Shown here piece after piece: positions 1 to 7,988 of a DNA stretch of 64,000 bases. The translations under genes were made by a program, and so were the position numbers. The DNA lies in the NCBI RefSeq assembly GCF_023283885.1, contig NZ_JAKILA010000006.1, forward strand, positions 1-64,000. Direction: 5' to 3'. The DNA is from Shewanella basaltis. Its GTDB lineage: Bacteria > Pseudomonadota > Gammaproteobacteria > Enterobacterales > Shewanellaceae. The notes under the pieces are model-generated. The model made no database searches. It was not told where the DNA came from and saw nothing but the letters and a program-made list of their open reading frames with translations. Numbering within the stretch: the stretch's first letter is position 1; each line of letters opens with the position of its first letter.

Positions 1-145
1 GGTTCCGGCTTTAACAGCGTTACCGGAACGACGTAATCGAGCAGCGTAGCGTCCTAGCAGACCAAAGGTTGCCCTAGAACCTAGCAGTGACGAAGTCACG
101 TCCTAGCAGCGAAGCGTCCTCGAACCTAGCAGCGTAGCGACACTA
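1..145. repeat. C-GNA-G mini-hairpin repeat cluster 1 (3' of yqgE)
   Basis: Mosaic of short modules ending directly at the yqgE stop codon. It opens with a module bounded by TTCCGG and CCGGAA, then CCTAG-joined units carrying GCGTAGC, GTGACGAAGTCAC, GCGAAGC and GCGTAGC. The same modules recur at 1135-1380 and 6679-6910. The cluster may extend left of the window. Confidence 0.85.
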
Positions 146-706
146 TTATGCATGGCCAACTTGACTAGACATTTGCCAAAAGTCAAAACCCAGCGACTGC
201 GTAGCCTTTTGCCAGATCTGTTCATAGTCGACATTAAACAGCAATTCTGGAGAAGCTTTAATGGTTAACCAGGTATTGTCTGCCAGTTCTTGTTCTAATT
301 GATTTTTACCCCAACCTGCATAGCCTAATGCGATGATAAATTGCTTTGGCGGGGTGCCGGTGGCGATGGAGGTTAAAATATCACGCGATGAGGTGAGCAT
401 TGAGTAATCGCTTATCTCAACACTGTTGATCCAATTTTTTTGTGGCGTGTGCAGTACAAAGCCGCGATCGGGTGAAACCGGGCCGCCAACCAAGACTTCT
501 TCGTTAATTGAGAACATATGCTCAGGTGAAGGATTGAGCTCCATTTGCTCGAGCAAATCTTCAACATCGACACCAATGGGTCTATTAATCATTATACCCA
601 TTGCGCCTTTATCATCATGTTCACAAATATAAATCACTGAACGTTCAAAAAATGTGTCGTCTAATGACGGCATCGCAATTAAAAAATGATCTTTTAAGCT
701 ATCCAT
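146..706 (-). CDS. yqgE: YqgE/AlgH family protein (UPF0301)
   Basis: 186-residue cytosolic protein of the UPF0301/AlgH family, whose biochemical function is not settled; in pseudomonads AlgH has been linked to alginate regulation. The family N-terminus ([12 protein letters not shown], residues 6-17), an [15 protein letters not shown] stretch (29-43) and the [11 protein letters not shown] motif (128-138) are all present, and the length is normal. The ATG is preceded by a GGGAG ribosome binding site. It lies 28 bp downstream of yciH on the same strand, so the two are probably cotranscribed. The stop codon abuts a repeat cluster instead of an intrinsic terminator. Confidence 0.93.
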   Translation of the reverse strand: MDSLKDHFLIAMPSLDDTFFERSVIYICEHDDKGAMGIMINRPIGVDVEDLLEQMELNPSPEHMFSINEEVLVGGPVSPDRGFVLHTPQKNWINSVEISDYSMLTSSRDILTSIATGTPPKQFIIALGYAGWGKNQLEQELADNTWLTIKASPELLFNVDYEQIWQKATQSLGFDFWQMSSQVGHA

Positions 707-734
707 ATGCTCTCCCAGGTCGTGCTGTTAGCGT

Positions 735-1067
735 TTATCCACCCGCTAATTTCACGGTGAAATTTAATTTCTCTAATATGGATTTTACTTGTTCGCGATT
801 ATCAGTTTGCACTTCGATATTGAAGTCTTTCACTGTACCACCACAACCGCATTGTTTTTTAATTTTTTGTGCCAGATCTTTTAAGGCTTTTTCGTCTAAA
901 CCAAGGCCTTTAATGACACTTACGCCCTTACCTTTTCGGCCTTTACTGTCTTTGTGAATACGTACAATACCATCACCTACAGGCGCTTCTGCCTGGGCTT
1001 TGGGTTCGTCAATGCGCCCTTTGTCGGTACTGTAAACTAGGGTGATATTAGGGTCTATTCTCATCAT
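735..1067 (-). CDS. yciH: YciH/SUI1-family translation initiation factor-like protein
   Basis: 110-residue homologue of eIF1/SUI1. Bacterial YciH is thought to act at the ribosome in start-site discrimination or under stress. The C-terminal SUI1 fold is recognisable: a GRKGKGVSVIKGL stretch, the QCGCGGTVKDFNIEVQT core and the terminal GDxREQVKSILEKLNF-type helix (here starting TDNREQ). Two tandem ATG codons open the frame (1067 and 1064) and either could be used. It is first in a likely two-gene unit with yqgE. Upstream lies repeat cluster 2, so its promoter must fall within about 70 bp (1068-1134) or inside the repeats. Confidence 0.92.
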   Translation of the reverse strand: MMRIDPNITLVYSTDKGRIDEPKAQAEAPVGDGIVRIHKDSKGRKGKGVSVIKGLGLDEKALKDLAQKIKKQCGCGGTVKDFNIEVQTDNREQVKSILEKLNFTVKLAGG

Positions 1068-1134
1068 ATTTCTTATTTATTGCCGTTTGGAGCAGTTTAT
1101 CAAATCAAAAAAGCGGAGGCGAGGAGATAAAATT

Positions 1135-1380
1135 GGTTCTAGGCCCTAGGAACTCGCAGGCTCGCCTGAGAGCGGACTTCGTCCTTCTAGATTCTAGTAG
1201 CTAAGCGCCCTAGCAGTGACGAAGTCACGCCCTAGAACCTAGCAGCGAAGCGACCTTGCCACCGTAAGAGAAGCGTTCTGTACTGCGTAATCGCTTTTAA
1301 AATCTACTGAAACACCTGGGTTCCGGCTTTAAAAGCGTTGCCGGAACGACGTAATCGAGCAGCGAAGCGCCCTAGCAGCG
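1135..1380. repeat. C-GNA-G mini-hairpin repeat cluster 2 (3' of hemH)
   Basis: Second mosaic cluster, ending exactly at the hemH stop codon at 1381. It contains a module with CAGGCTCGCCTG and GGACTTCGTCC dyads (1150-1182), one GTGACGAAGTCAC hairpin (about 1215-1227), GCGAAGC mini-hairpins, and a module bounded by TTCCGGC and GCCGGAA (1321-1346) followed by GCAGCGAAGCGC. The first and last modules repeat those at 6683-6725 and 1-45. Confidence 0.85.
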
Positions 1381-2394
1381 TTATAAATAAGGCTTAACCA
1401 GGTTAGCCATCATGTTGATGTGATCATCGTTGTCATTTAAACACTCAATGTAACGAAAGTTTTTTCCACCTGCGTCTTCAAATACATGGCGATTTTCGCC
1501 TTTGATTTCTTCTAGGGTTTCTAAACAATCGGCGCTAAATGCAGGGCAAATGACAGCGATATCGGTAATACCTTTTTCTGGCAGGCTACCTATGGTGGCG
1601 TCGGTGTAAGGTTGTAGCCATTTGGCTTTACCAAAACGTGATTGGAAGGTGGCAACATAATCGTCTTGATTTAACCCTAGCTTTTCTGCCACTAACCGAG
1701 TGGTTTTCATGCAAAAACAGTAGTAAGGATCGCCAAGATGTAAATTACGCTCTGGCATACCATGATACGACATAACTAATTTTTGCGGTTTACCGTGAGC
1801 GTCAAAATCTTGTTTTATTGATGCGGCAATGGCGTCGATAAAGTCAGGGGTGTCGTGGTAAGTATTGATAAAATGTAACGATGGTAGGTAACGCCATTTC
1901 ATCATTTCTCTGGCGATAGCATCAAAAGCTGAGCCTGTTGTAGGTGCAGCGTATTGAGGGTACAAGGGTAATACCACGAGGTTATCAATCCCCTGTTTGT
2001 GCATTGACTGTAATGTATCAGCCACTGACGGTGAACCATAACGCATTGCTAAATGCACGCTCACGTCATGGCCATCTGCTTGCAATTGGCGAGCTAATTT
2101 AGTTTGCTGGCGCTCGCTGATATCAAGCAAGGGTGAGCCTGCTTCGGTCCAGACTTGTTTGTACAATGCTGCAGACTTGGCAGGACGAATACGTAAAATG
2201 ATCCCATGGAGAATAAGCATCCACACCAGTTTAGGGATTTCAACGACCCTTGGGTCGGACAAAAATTCGGCTAAATATGTACGTACTGCTGAGGCTGTTG
2301 GCGCATCTGGGGTGCCAAGATTCATGATCAATACGCCTGTTTTGCCACGTGCTTTGTGGCCAGTGTCTTTGTCTAACCCTGAAAATCTAGCCAA
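1381..2394 (-). CDS. hemH: Ferrochelatase
   Basis: Inserts ferrous iron into protoporphyrin IX, the last step of protoheme synthesis, at the inner face of the membrane. 337 residues, with the family LGTPDAP opening (26-32), the SYHGMPER block carrying the metal-binding His (H211) and the CLETLEEIKGE block with the second acidic ligand region (290-300). The start is taken as TTG at 2394 because GGAG sits 8 nt upstream; this gives about 17 residues ahead of the KTGVLIMNLG start seen in shorter homologues. It is a single-gene unit by appearance. No intrinsic terminator follows; repeat cluster 2 starts at the stop codon. Confidence 0.95.
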   Translation of the reverse strand: MARFSGLDKDTGHKARGKTGVLIMNLGTPDAPTASAVRTYLAEFLSDPRVVEIPKLVWMLILHGIILRIRPAKSAALYKQVWTEAGSPLLDISERQQTKLARQLQADGHDVSVHLAMRYGSPSVADTLQSMHKQGIDNLVVLPLYPQYAAPTTGSAFDAIAREMMKWRYLPSLHFINTYHDTPDFIDAIAASIKQDFDAHGKPQKLVMSYHGMPERNLHLGDPYYCFCMKTTRLVAEKLGLNQDDYVATFQSRFGKAKWLQPYTDATIGSLPEKGITDIAVICPAFSADCLETLEEIKGENRHVFEDAGGKNFRYIECLNDNDDHINMMANLVKPYL

Positions 2395-2680
2395 AATCTT
2401 GTCTCCGTAATCAATATAAGTAAGCTCAACTCAACGCGAAAGACCAATCTCGATGATTGTCTAAACATGCCTTGTTGGTGATGCTGAGGTTTAGTTTATT
2501 ATGTGATGATTGTATCTTATTCTTTATAAACAAAAAGAGCGCTAGGTATCATCTACACGCTTTATATGAGGTGGGATATAATACCAATGTGCACAAAAAT
2601 GTAATCATGGTGACGGGTTAATATCCTTATCACCTCGTTAGCAATGTTGAAGGTAGAATACTAGCTCGCTGCAATTTTTG

Positions 2681-3220
2681 TCACTTATATAACAGCGTTT
2701 CAATAGCTGTTTTCAATTGTTCGCTGTCTGGTTTTACTCGCGAATTAAACTGTTGAACCGTCTGACCATCTCCAGAGACAAGATACTTGTAAAAGTTCCA
2801 TTTAGGCGCGGCGCTTTTATCACCAAGGTATTTAAACACCGAATTGGCATTATCGCCTCTTACTGCTGATGTTGCGACCATGGTAAAGCTAACACCATAG
2901 TTGATAAAGCATACATCTGCGGTTTTGGCTTCGTCTTTTTCTTCTTGAAAAAAGTCATCGGACGGAAAGCCAATTACCACGAGTCCTTTATCGGCATATT
3001 GTTTGTGCAATGCTTCTAGTGCTTCAAATTGTGGTGTGAATCCACAATTTGATGCGGTATTAACAATAAGAACAGGTTTGCCTTGAGTTAACTCACACAA
3101 ATTGACGTTCTCTTTTGAGTGTAACTTGCGGGCTTCGACATTTAAGTAATCAGGACAGCTTGCTGCCGAAACACCTAGGCTGCTGGTTAATAGTAAGATT
3201 GCTGAGATGTATTTTATCAT
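2681..3220 (-). CDS. Periplasmic glutathione peroxidase-like protein
   Basis: 179 residues, with a signal peptide (about residues 1-20, ending VSAA). The peroxidatic cysteine is C59 in NTASNCGFTPQ, and W141-N142 of the WNFYKYL block are present. The usual FPCNQF motif reads FPSDDF (86-91 region), so the tetrad glutamine is replaced by aspartate and the adjacent cysteine by serine. A second cysteine, C104, sits where the resolving cysteine of E. coli BtuE-type enzymes lies. It probably reduces peroxides with thioredoxin-like donors in the envelope; activity is inferred. A good AAGGA site precedes the ATG. It appears monocistronic. Confidence 0.88.
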   Translation of the reverse strand: MIKYISAILLLTSSLGVSAASCPDYLNVEARKLHSKENVNLCELTQGKPVLIVNTASNCGFTPQFEALEALHKQYADKGLVVIGFPSDDFFQEEKDEAKTADVCFINYGVSFTMVATSAVRGDNANSVFKYLGDKSAAPKWNFYKYLVSGDGQTVQQFNSRVKPDSEQLKTAIETLLYK

Positions 3221-3523
3221 TAGGGCTTATCCTTGTGTGATAAAGTGTTGCAGTTAACACGTTTATCATGCCTTTGTTTTTGCACCTTTGTTTTTGCACT
3301 TGAGTTAGTGCATCGTTTATACCCAAACAATCTGAAGATGCTCGATTTCACATATTTTCAAATGGGCTGGGTATGTACGTGATATTGCATTGTTAAGATC
3401 AAACAATGATCCAGCGCAAACACAAAAAACAAACCAAAAAAATCGCAAAATGAGCCGCCACAGCCACACAATTAACGGCATGGCTGTGATTTATCTGGCG
3501 ATAACATTAACCAGCCATGGATG
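3221..3523. other. Intergenic region upstream of gpx: small dyads only
   Basis: No gene seen. It holds a doubled CTTTGTTTTTGCAC unit (about 3272-3299), a half copy of the TATACCCAAACAACCTGAAGATG repeat (3318-3340; compare 6925-6984) and a CACAGCCA/TGGCTGTG hairpin near 3459-3488. The upstream half should include the gpx promoter, which I could not fix. Confidence 0.5.
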
Positions 3524-3526
3524 TAA

Positions 3527-3789
3527 TACCATTGCGCATTAATAAGTGACCACTCAGAATGCGTCCAGCGGTTTTTGATTAAGGCGTCGCTATGTAGTAA
3601 TGGTTGTTCCCTTTCAAATAGCGAGAACGTAAAGCAAAAGCGGCTGGGGCATTCCTTTCAGGCGAGTTTTAAAAGGGCTTACACTGCGTTGCATGACTTC
3701 GAAAGAGAATAACTATTCATTCAGTCATTCGCCTTGTTTAAGCCCTTTTAAATTCTCGCTGAGAGATCACTTACTAACGCGCAATGGTA
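3527..3789. mobile_element. MITE-1 copy A, 263 bp, TAA target duplication
   Basis: Terminal inverted repeats TACCATTGCGCATTA and TAACGCGCAATGGTA, flanked by TAA on both sides (3524-3526 and 3790-3792). Internal dyad TTTAAAAGGGCTT/AAGCCCTTTTAAA at 3668-3680 and 3740-3752. It is about 95% identical by eye to 41698-41960. No open frame looks like a transposase. It ends 4 bp before the pilU stop codon. Confidence 0.88.
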
Positions 3790-3793
3790 TAAA

Positions 3794-4906
3794 TTAATCC
3801 ATGTCTAAAGTGATCCCTTCCATTGAGCCTGCTGATGTTGACTCGTTACTTTGCAGTTTAATCATTAAACGTAAATCGTTGGGGGAATCTGCATGGTGTA
3901 GTGCATCTGCGTAGCTGATTTCACCTTCAAGGTATAAATCTAATAAGGCTTGGTCAAAGGTTTGCATGCCTTGTTCGCGTGATTTACCCATTGTTTCTTT
4001 TAGTAAATGCAATTCGTTTTTGGCAATCAAACTGGCGACACGAGGGGTATTAATAAGCACCTCAATAGCCGCACGACGACCTGTACCATCTGACTTAGGA
4101 ATAAGCTGTTGGGCAACAATACCGCGCAGATTTAACGACAAATCGAAAAGCAATTGATTGTGCTTACTTTCAGGCACTAAATGCATAATACGATCAAGTG
4201 CTTGGTTAGCGTTGTTTGCGTGTAACGTTGCCATACATAGGTGGCCGGTTTCGGCAAACGATAATGCAAACTCCATGGTTTCTTGAGTGCGGATTTCACC
4301 AATTAAAATCACATCTGGAGCTTGGCGTAATGAGCTTTTAAGTGCCGCGTCAAATGAGTCTGTGTCGATCCCGACTTCGCGCTGAGTAATAATACTTTTG
4401 CGGTGGTTATGTACAAATTCAACCGGGTCTTCAATGGTTAAAATGTGGCCACGGGCATGAGCATTACGATAACCAACCAGTGCGGCAAGCGAGGTTGATT
4501 TACCCGTACCAGTACCACCAACCATAATGATTAAGCCGCGCTTACTCATTACCAAGTCTTTAAGGATGGCGGGCAGCTTTAAGTCGTCAACTTCAGGAAT
4601 ATCGGTTTCGATACGACGCATTACGCATCCTGCTGACTCACGTTGCCAAAAAGCACTAACCCGGAAACGGCCTAATCCGGTAGCAGCAAATGCAAAGTTA
4701 CACTCGCTGGTGTCATGAAACTCTTTTTTTTGTACATCAGTCATTAGTGATTCTACAAACGCTAAAGACTGTTGCGGTGAGAGTTTTGTCTCTGACAGCT
4801 GACGTAACTCACCATCAATTTTTGCACTGGGTGGAAAACCTGCTGTAATGAATAAATCTGAGGCTTTTTTCTCTACCATAATGGTTAAAAATGGTCGAAC
4901 ATCCAT
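3794..4906 (-). CDS. pilU: Type IV pilus retraction ATPase PilU
   Basis: Hexameric secretion-type ATPase that supports PilT in pilus retraction and twitching, on the cytoplasmic side of the pilus machine. 370 residues: PAS-like N-terminal domain, Walker A GGTGTGKS (130-137), Asp box ILTIEDPVEF (155-164), Walker B DVILIGEIR (198-206) and His box ETGHLCMATLHAN (219-231). AAGGA precedes the ATG. It lies 11 bp downstream of pilT, so the two form an operon. The stop codon is next to MITE-1 copy A, and no T-tract terminator is seen there. Confidence 0.95.
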   Translation of the reverse strand: MDVRPFLTIMVEKKASDLFITAGFPPSAKIDGELRQLSETKLSPQQSLAFVESLMTDVQKKEFHDTSECNFAFAATGLGRFRVSAFWQRESAGCVMRRIETDIPEVDDLKLPAILKDLVMSKRGLIIMVGGTGTGKSTSLAALVGYRNAHARGHILTIEDPVEFVHNHRKSIITQREVGIDTDSFDAALKSSLRQAPDVILIGEIRTQETMEFALSFAETGHLCMATLHANNANQALDRIMHLVPESKHNQLLFDLSLNLRGIVAQQLIPKSDGTGRRAAIEVLINTPRVASLIAKNELHLLKETMGKSREQGMQTFDQALLDLYLEGEISYADALHHADSPNDLRLMIKLQSNESTSAGSMEGITLDMD

Positions 4907-4917
4907 GGTTCTAATCC

Positions 4918-5970
4918 TTAAAAATTAGCTTGTTTATTCGAGCTCTTATGCATAGCATCTTCACGAGTAATGAGGCCACGATTAACCAAGTTTTGTAAAC
5001 ATTGATCGAGCGTTTGCATACCATGTGCCATACCGGTTTGAATGGCTGAATACATTTGAGCCACTTTATCTTCACGGATAAGGTTACGAATGGCAGGTGT
5101 ACCCATCATAATTTCGTGTGCGGCCACTCGGCCCCCGCCAATTTTTTTAATGAGAGTTTGCGAAATAACGGCCTGCAATGATTCAGACAACATAGTGCGT
5201 ACCATACTCTTTTCACCTTCGGGGAATACGTCGACAATACGGTCAATGGTTTTTGCCGCTGAGGTGGTGTGCAAGGTACCAAAAACTAGGTGACCCGTTT
5301 CGGCTGCGGTCATGGCAAGGCGAATGGTTTCAAGGTCACGCATCTCACCAACTAGAATAACGTCAGGGTCTTCACGCAGTGCACTACGCAGTGCGGCATT
5401 AAAGCTGTGAGTATGCTTATGTACTTCACGTTGGTTAACCAAACATTGTTTATTTTGGTGAACGAATTCGATTGGGTCTTCAATGGTTAAAATGTGTTCG
5501 TGGCGATTTTCGTTAATATAGTCGACCATACCTGCAAGGGTGGTTGATTTACCCGAACCCGTTGGGCCTGTAACCAAGACTAATCCACGTGGAAAGCTTG
5601 ATATCTTTTTAAAAATCTCAGGCGCGCCAAGTTGTTCTAATGACAAAATATCAGACGGAATGGTACGAAATACTGCGCCGGCTCCGCGGGCTTGGTTAAA
5701 TGCGTTAACACGAAAACGAGCCAGATTGGGAACCTCAAATGAAAAGTCGATTTCGAGGTGTTCTTCATAGTCTTTTCGTTGTTTATCATTCATGATGTCA
5801 TATACAAGACTATGAACACCTTGATGATCTAGCGCCGGTAAGTTAATTTTTCGCACTTCACCGTCGACACGGATCATTGGAGAAACACCTGCTGAAAGGT
5901 GTAGATCTGATGCTTTGTGTTTTACACTAAAAGCGAGTAATTCAGTGATTTCCATTGTAGAGACATCCAT
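4918..5970 (-). CDS. pilT: Type IV pilus retraction ATPase PilT
   Basis: Main motor for pilus disassembly. 350 residues from the first ATG, or 345 from the internal ATG at 5955, which matches the usual MEITELLAFSVKH start; neither has a strong ribosome site. Walker A GPTGSGKS (135-142), Asp box, Walker B DVILVGEMRD, His box ETGHLVFGTLHT and the C-terminal AIRNLIREDK motif are intact. First gene of pilT-pilU. Its start lies only 12 bp from the divergent yggS start, an arrangement also known in Pseudomonas, so its promoter must lie inside the yggS coding region. Confidence 0.95.
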   Translation of the reverse strand: MDVSTMEITELLAFSVKHKASDLHLSAGVSPMIRVDGEVRKINLPALDHQGVHSLVYDIMNDKQRKDYEEHLEIDFSFEVPNLARFRVNAFNQARGAGAVFRTIPSDILSLEQLGAPEIFKKISSFPRGLVLVTGPTGSGKSTTLAGMVDYINENRHEHILTIEDPIEFVHQNKQCLVNQREVHKHTHSFNAALRSALREDPDVILVGEMRDLETIRLAMTAAETGHLVFGTLHTTSAAKTIDRIVDVFPEGEKSMVRTMLSESLQAVISQTLIKKIGGGRVAAHEIMMGTPAIRNLIREDKVAQMYSAIQTGMAHGMQTLDQCLQNLVNRGLITREDAMHKSSNKQANF

Positions 5971-5982
5971 TTAACCAACATT

Positions 5983-6678
5983 ATGACAACAATAGCAGAC
6001 AGAATATCAATCGCCCAGAGCAGAATTAAACAAGCGGCGCAAAATTGTTCGCGATTGCCAAGTGACATTAGCTTACTTGCCGTGAGTAAAACTAAGCCTA
6101 TTAGCGACATTATTGCCGCCTACAATGCAGGACAACGCCAATTTGGCGAAAATTACGTCCAAGAAGGTCAAGAAAAAATTACTGCACTTGCAGCAAATTA
6201 CCCAGACATTGAATGGCACTTTATTGGCCCATTGCAATCTAATAAAACCAAAATTGTCGCAGAACATTTTGATTGGATGCACACCTTAAGTCGCGACAAA
6301 ATTGCCCAACGATTAAATGATCAGCGCCCTGCAAACAAACCGCCTTTAAATGTGTGTATACAAGTTAACATAAGCCAAGAAGACAGTAAGTCGGGGGTAG
6401 ATGCTAATGAGGTAACCACGTTAGCACTTACTATCAGTAAACTGCCCAATTTATCGCTGCGCGGTTTAATGGCCATTCCAACGGCCACAGACGACATTGC
6501 AATACAGCAACAGGAATTTGCCAACCTAAGTGCCCTCTTTCAACAACTCAAACAACACCACCCAGGCATTGATACGCTATCAATGGGCATGAGCGCAGAC
6601 ATGGATATCGCTATTGCCAATGGCTCGACGATGGTGCGCATTGGCAGTGCCATATTTGGAGAAAGAAAAGCGCTTTAG
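5983..6678 (+). CDS. yggS: YggS family pyridoxal phosphate homeostasis protein
   Basis: 231-residue PLP-binding protein with a single alanine-racemase-like TIM barrel; it maintains free PLP and amino acid/keto acid balance and has no confirmed catalytic reaction. The PLP lysine is K36 in LLAVSKTKP. FGENYVQE and SMGMSADMDIAI, the other family blocks, are intact. It starts the forward group yggS-proC-yggT-DUF4426-rdgB-hemW, a conserved order in gammaproteobacteria, although here a 350-bp repeat-filled gap separates it from proC. The stop codon abuts repeat cluster 3. Confidence 0.95.
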   Translation: MTTIADRISIAQSRIKQAAQNCSRLPSDISLLAVSKTKPISDIIAAYNAGQRQFGENYVQEGQEKITALAANYPDIEWHFIGPLQSNKTKIVAEHFDWMHTLSRDKIAQRLNDQRPANKPPLNVCIQVNISQEDSKSGVDANEVTTLALTISKLPNLSLRGLMAIPTATDDIAIQQQEFANLSALFQQLKQHHPGIDTLSMGMSADMDIAIANGSTMVRIGSAIFGERKAL

Positions 6679-6910
6679 GTTCTAGGAACTCGCAGGCTCG
6701 CCTGAGAGCGGACTTCGTCCTTCTAGGTTCTAGGTTCGAAGTGCCCTAGCAGTGACGAAGTCACGCCCTAGCAGCGAAGCGACCTAGCAGTGACGAAGTC
6801 ACGCCCTAGCAGTGACGAAGTCACGCCCTAGCAGTGACGAAGTCACGCCCTAGCAGTGACGAAGTCACGCCCTAGCAGTGACGAAGTCACGCCCTAGCAG
6901 CGAAGCGCCC
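6679..6910. repeat. C-GNA-G mini-hairpin repeat cluster 3 with 22-bp array (3' of yggS)
   Basis: Begins at the yggS stop codon. First comes the CAGGCTCGCCTG / GGACTTCGTCC module (6683-6725), then units of CCCTAGCAGTGACGAAGTCACG at 6744, 6783, 6804, 6826, 6848 and 6870, the last four spaced exactly 22 bp. GCGAAGC variants stand at 6766 and 6892. Each main unit is a perfect 5-bp hairpin closed by a GAA triloop. Confidence 0.92.
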
Positions 6911-6924
6911 TTTTAGGTAACATA

Positions 6925-6984
6925 TATATCCAATCAACTTGAAGATACGTGTTTCTGAACATCTTCAGGTTGTTTGGGGATATA
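6925..6984. repeat. Palindromic repeat, TATATCC(CC)AAACAACCTGAAGAT arms
   Basis: Two arms of about 22 nt, one from 6925 and one ending at 6984, match as an imperfect inverted repeat around a short loop, core ACTTGAAGAT and ATCTTCAGGT. Half copies of the same arm are at 3318-3340 and, weaker, at 39377 onward. It lies about 45 bp upstream of proC and so could end up in its leader. Confidence 0.65.
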
Positions 6985-7027
6985 ACAACTGGACATAAAT
7001 TCACTTCTTTAATTGGATGTAATTGAA

Positions 7028-7846
7028 ATGACTCAAGCAAAAGTATGTTTTATCGGTGCGGGCAACATGACTCGCAGTATTATTAGTGGCTTAGTCAAAC
7101 ATGGTTATCCAAGTACACTTATCCACGCGACTAACCCAAGCCAAGGTAAACTCGATGCTTTGCAACACGACTTTGCGATTGAAGTGTCTAATGATAATGC
7201 GGTTGCAGCCCAAGCTGCTGATGTCATTGTGCTTAGCGTAAAGCCACAATTAATGGAAGACGTTTGCGGGGCTTTGAGCCACCTAGATTTAGCCAATAAG
7301 TTAATCATTACTATCGCTGCAGGCATTCCTGCTGCACGTTATCAGCAATATTTTAAACAACCTATCACACTTATCCGCACTATGCCCAACACGCCAACTC
7401 AAATTGGTTATGGCATGACAGGGATTTATGCCGAAGACAATATTTCTGCAGAGCATAAAGCCATATGCGAAACGTTAATGCAAAGTGGCGGTAAAACGGT
7501 TTGGGTTGATACTGAAGAAGGATTAAATCAGGTTATCGCACTGTCTGGTAGTTCTCCTGCCTATTTCTTCTTGTTTATTGAATCGATGATAGCCTCTGGA
7601 ATAAAAATGGGCATGGCAGAAGATAAAGCCCGACTTCTGGCTGAGCAAGCAGCGTTAGGCGCAGCGCAGATGGTTATTCAAAACCAACAGCTGTCATTAG
7701 AAACGCTACGTACCAACGTAATGTCAAAAGGCGGCACAACTGCCAAAGCGGTAGAAACCTTTCAACAAGGTGATTTAGCAGGATTGGTTGATAAAGCAAT
7801 GAATAATTGTGTTGCCCGCGCGCAAGAAATGGCAAAAATGTTTTAA
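7028..7846 (+). CDS. proC: Pyrroline-5-carboxylate reductase
   Basis: Last step of proline synthesis: NADPH-dependent reduction of pyrroline-5-carboxylate, in the cytosol. 272 residues from the ATG at 7028. A TTG further upstream in frame (7013) would add five residues but has no better ribosome site. The Rossmann motif FIGAGNM (8-14), the TMPNTP block and the C-terminal VMSKGGTTAKA signature are clear. Middle member of the conserved yggS-proC-yggT cluster. The gap upstream holds repeats, so it may have its own promoter. Confidence 0.95.
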   Translation: MTQAKVCFIGAGNMTRSIISGLVKHGYPSTLIHATNPSQGKLDALQHDFAIEVSNDNAVAAQAADVIVLSVKPQLMEDVCGALSHLDLANKLIITIAAGIPAARYQQYFKQPITLIRTMPNTPTQIGYGMTGIYAEDNISAEHKAICETLMQSGGKTVWVDTEEGLNQVIALSGSSPAYFFLFIESMIASGIKMGMAEDKARLLAEQAALGAAQMVIQNQQLSLETLRTNVMSKGGTTAKAVETFQQGDLAGLVDKAMNNCVARAQEMAKMF

Positions 7847-7988
7847 TTAATCTGAGTGTAAATAAACGATTATTTATCTCAAGCTAAAATACGCAGTGAT
7901 AATATAATGATGAGTGGTTTAAGGCTCAATCATACAACGGGTCACTCTGTCCTATTCAATTTAATGGTATAAATGTAAGGCTATATTC

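Noticed and set aside
2571..2600. MITE end TAATACCAATGTGCAC upstream of gpx/hemH
   Set aside because: Only the first seven bases fit the TACCA terminus and no partner end exists nearby.
6744..6907. CRISPR array
   Set aside because: The repeats are contiguous 22-bp units with no variable spacers, each unit is a short hairpin, and no cas gene is near.
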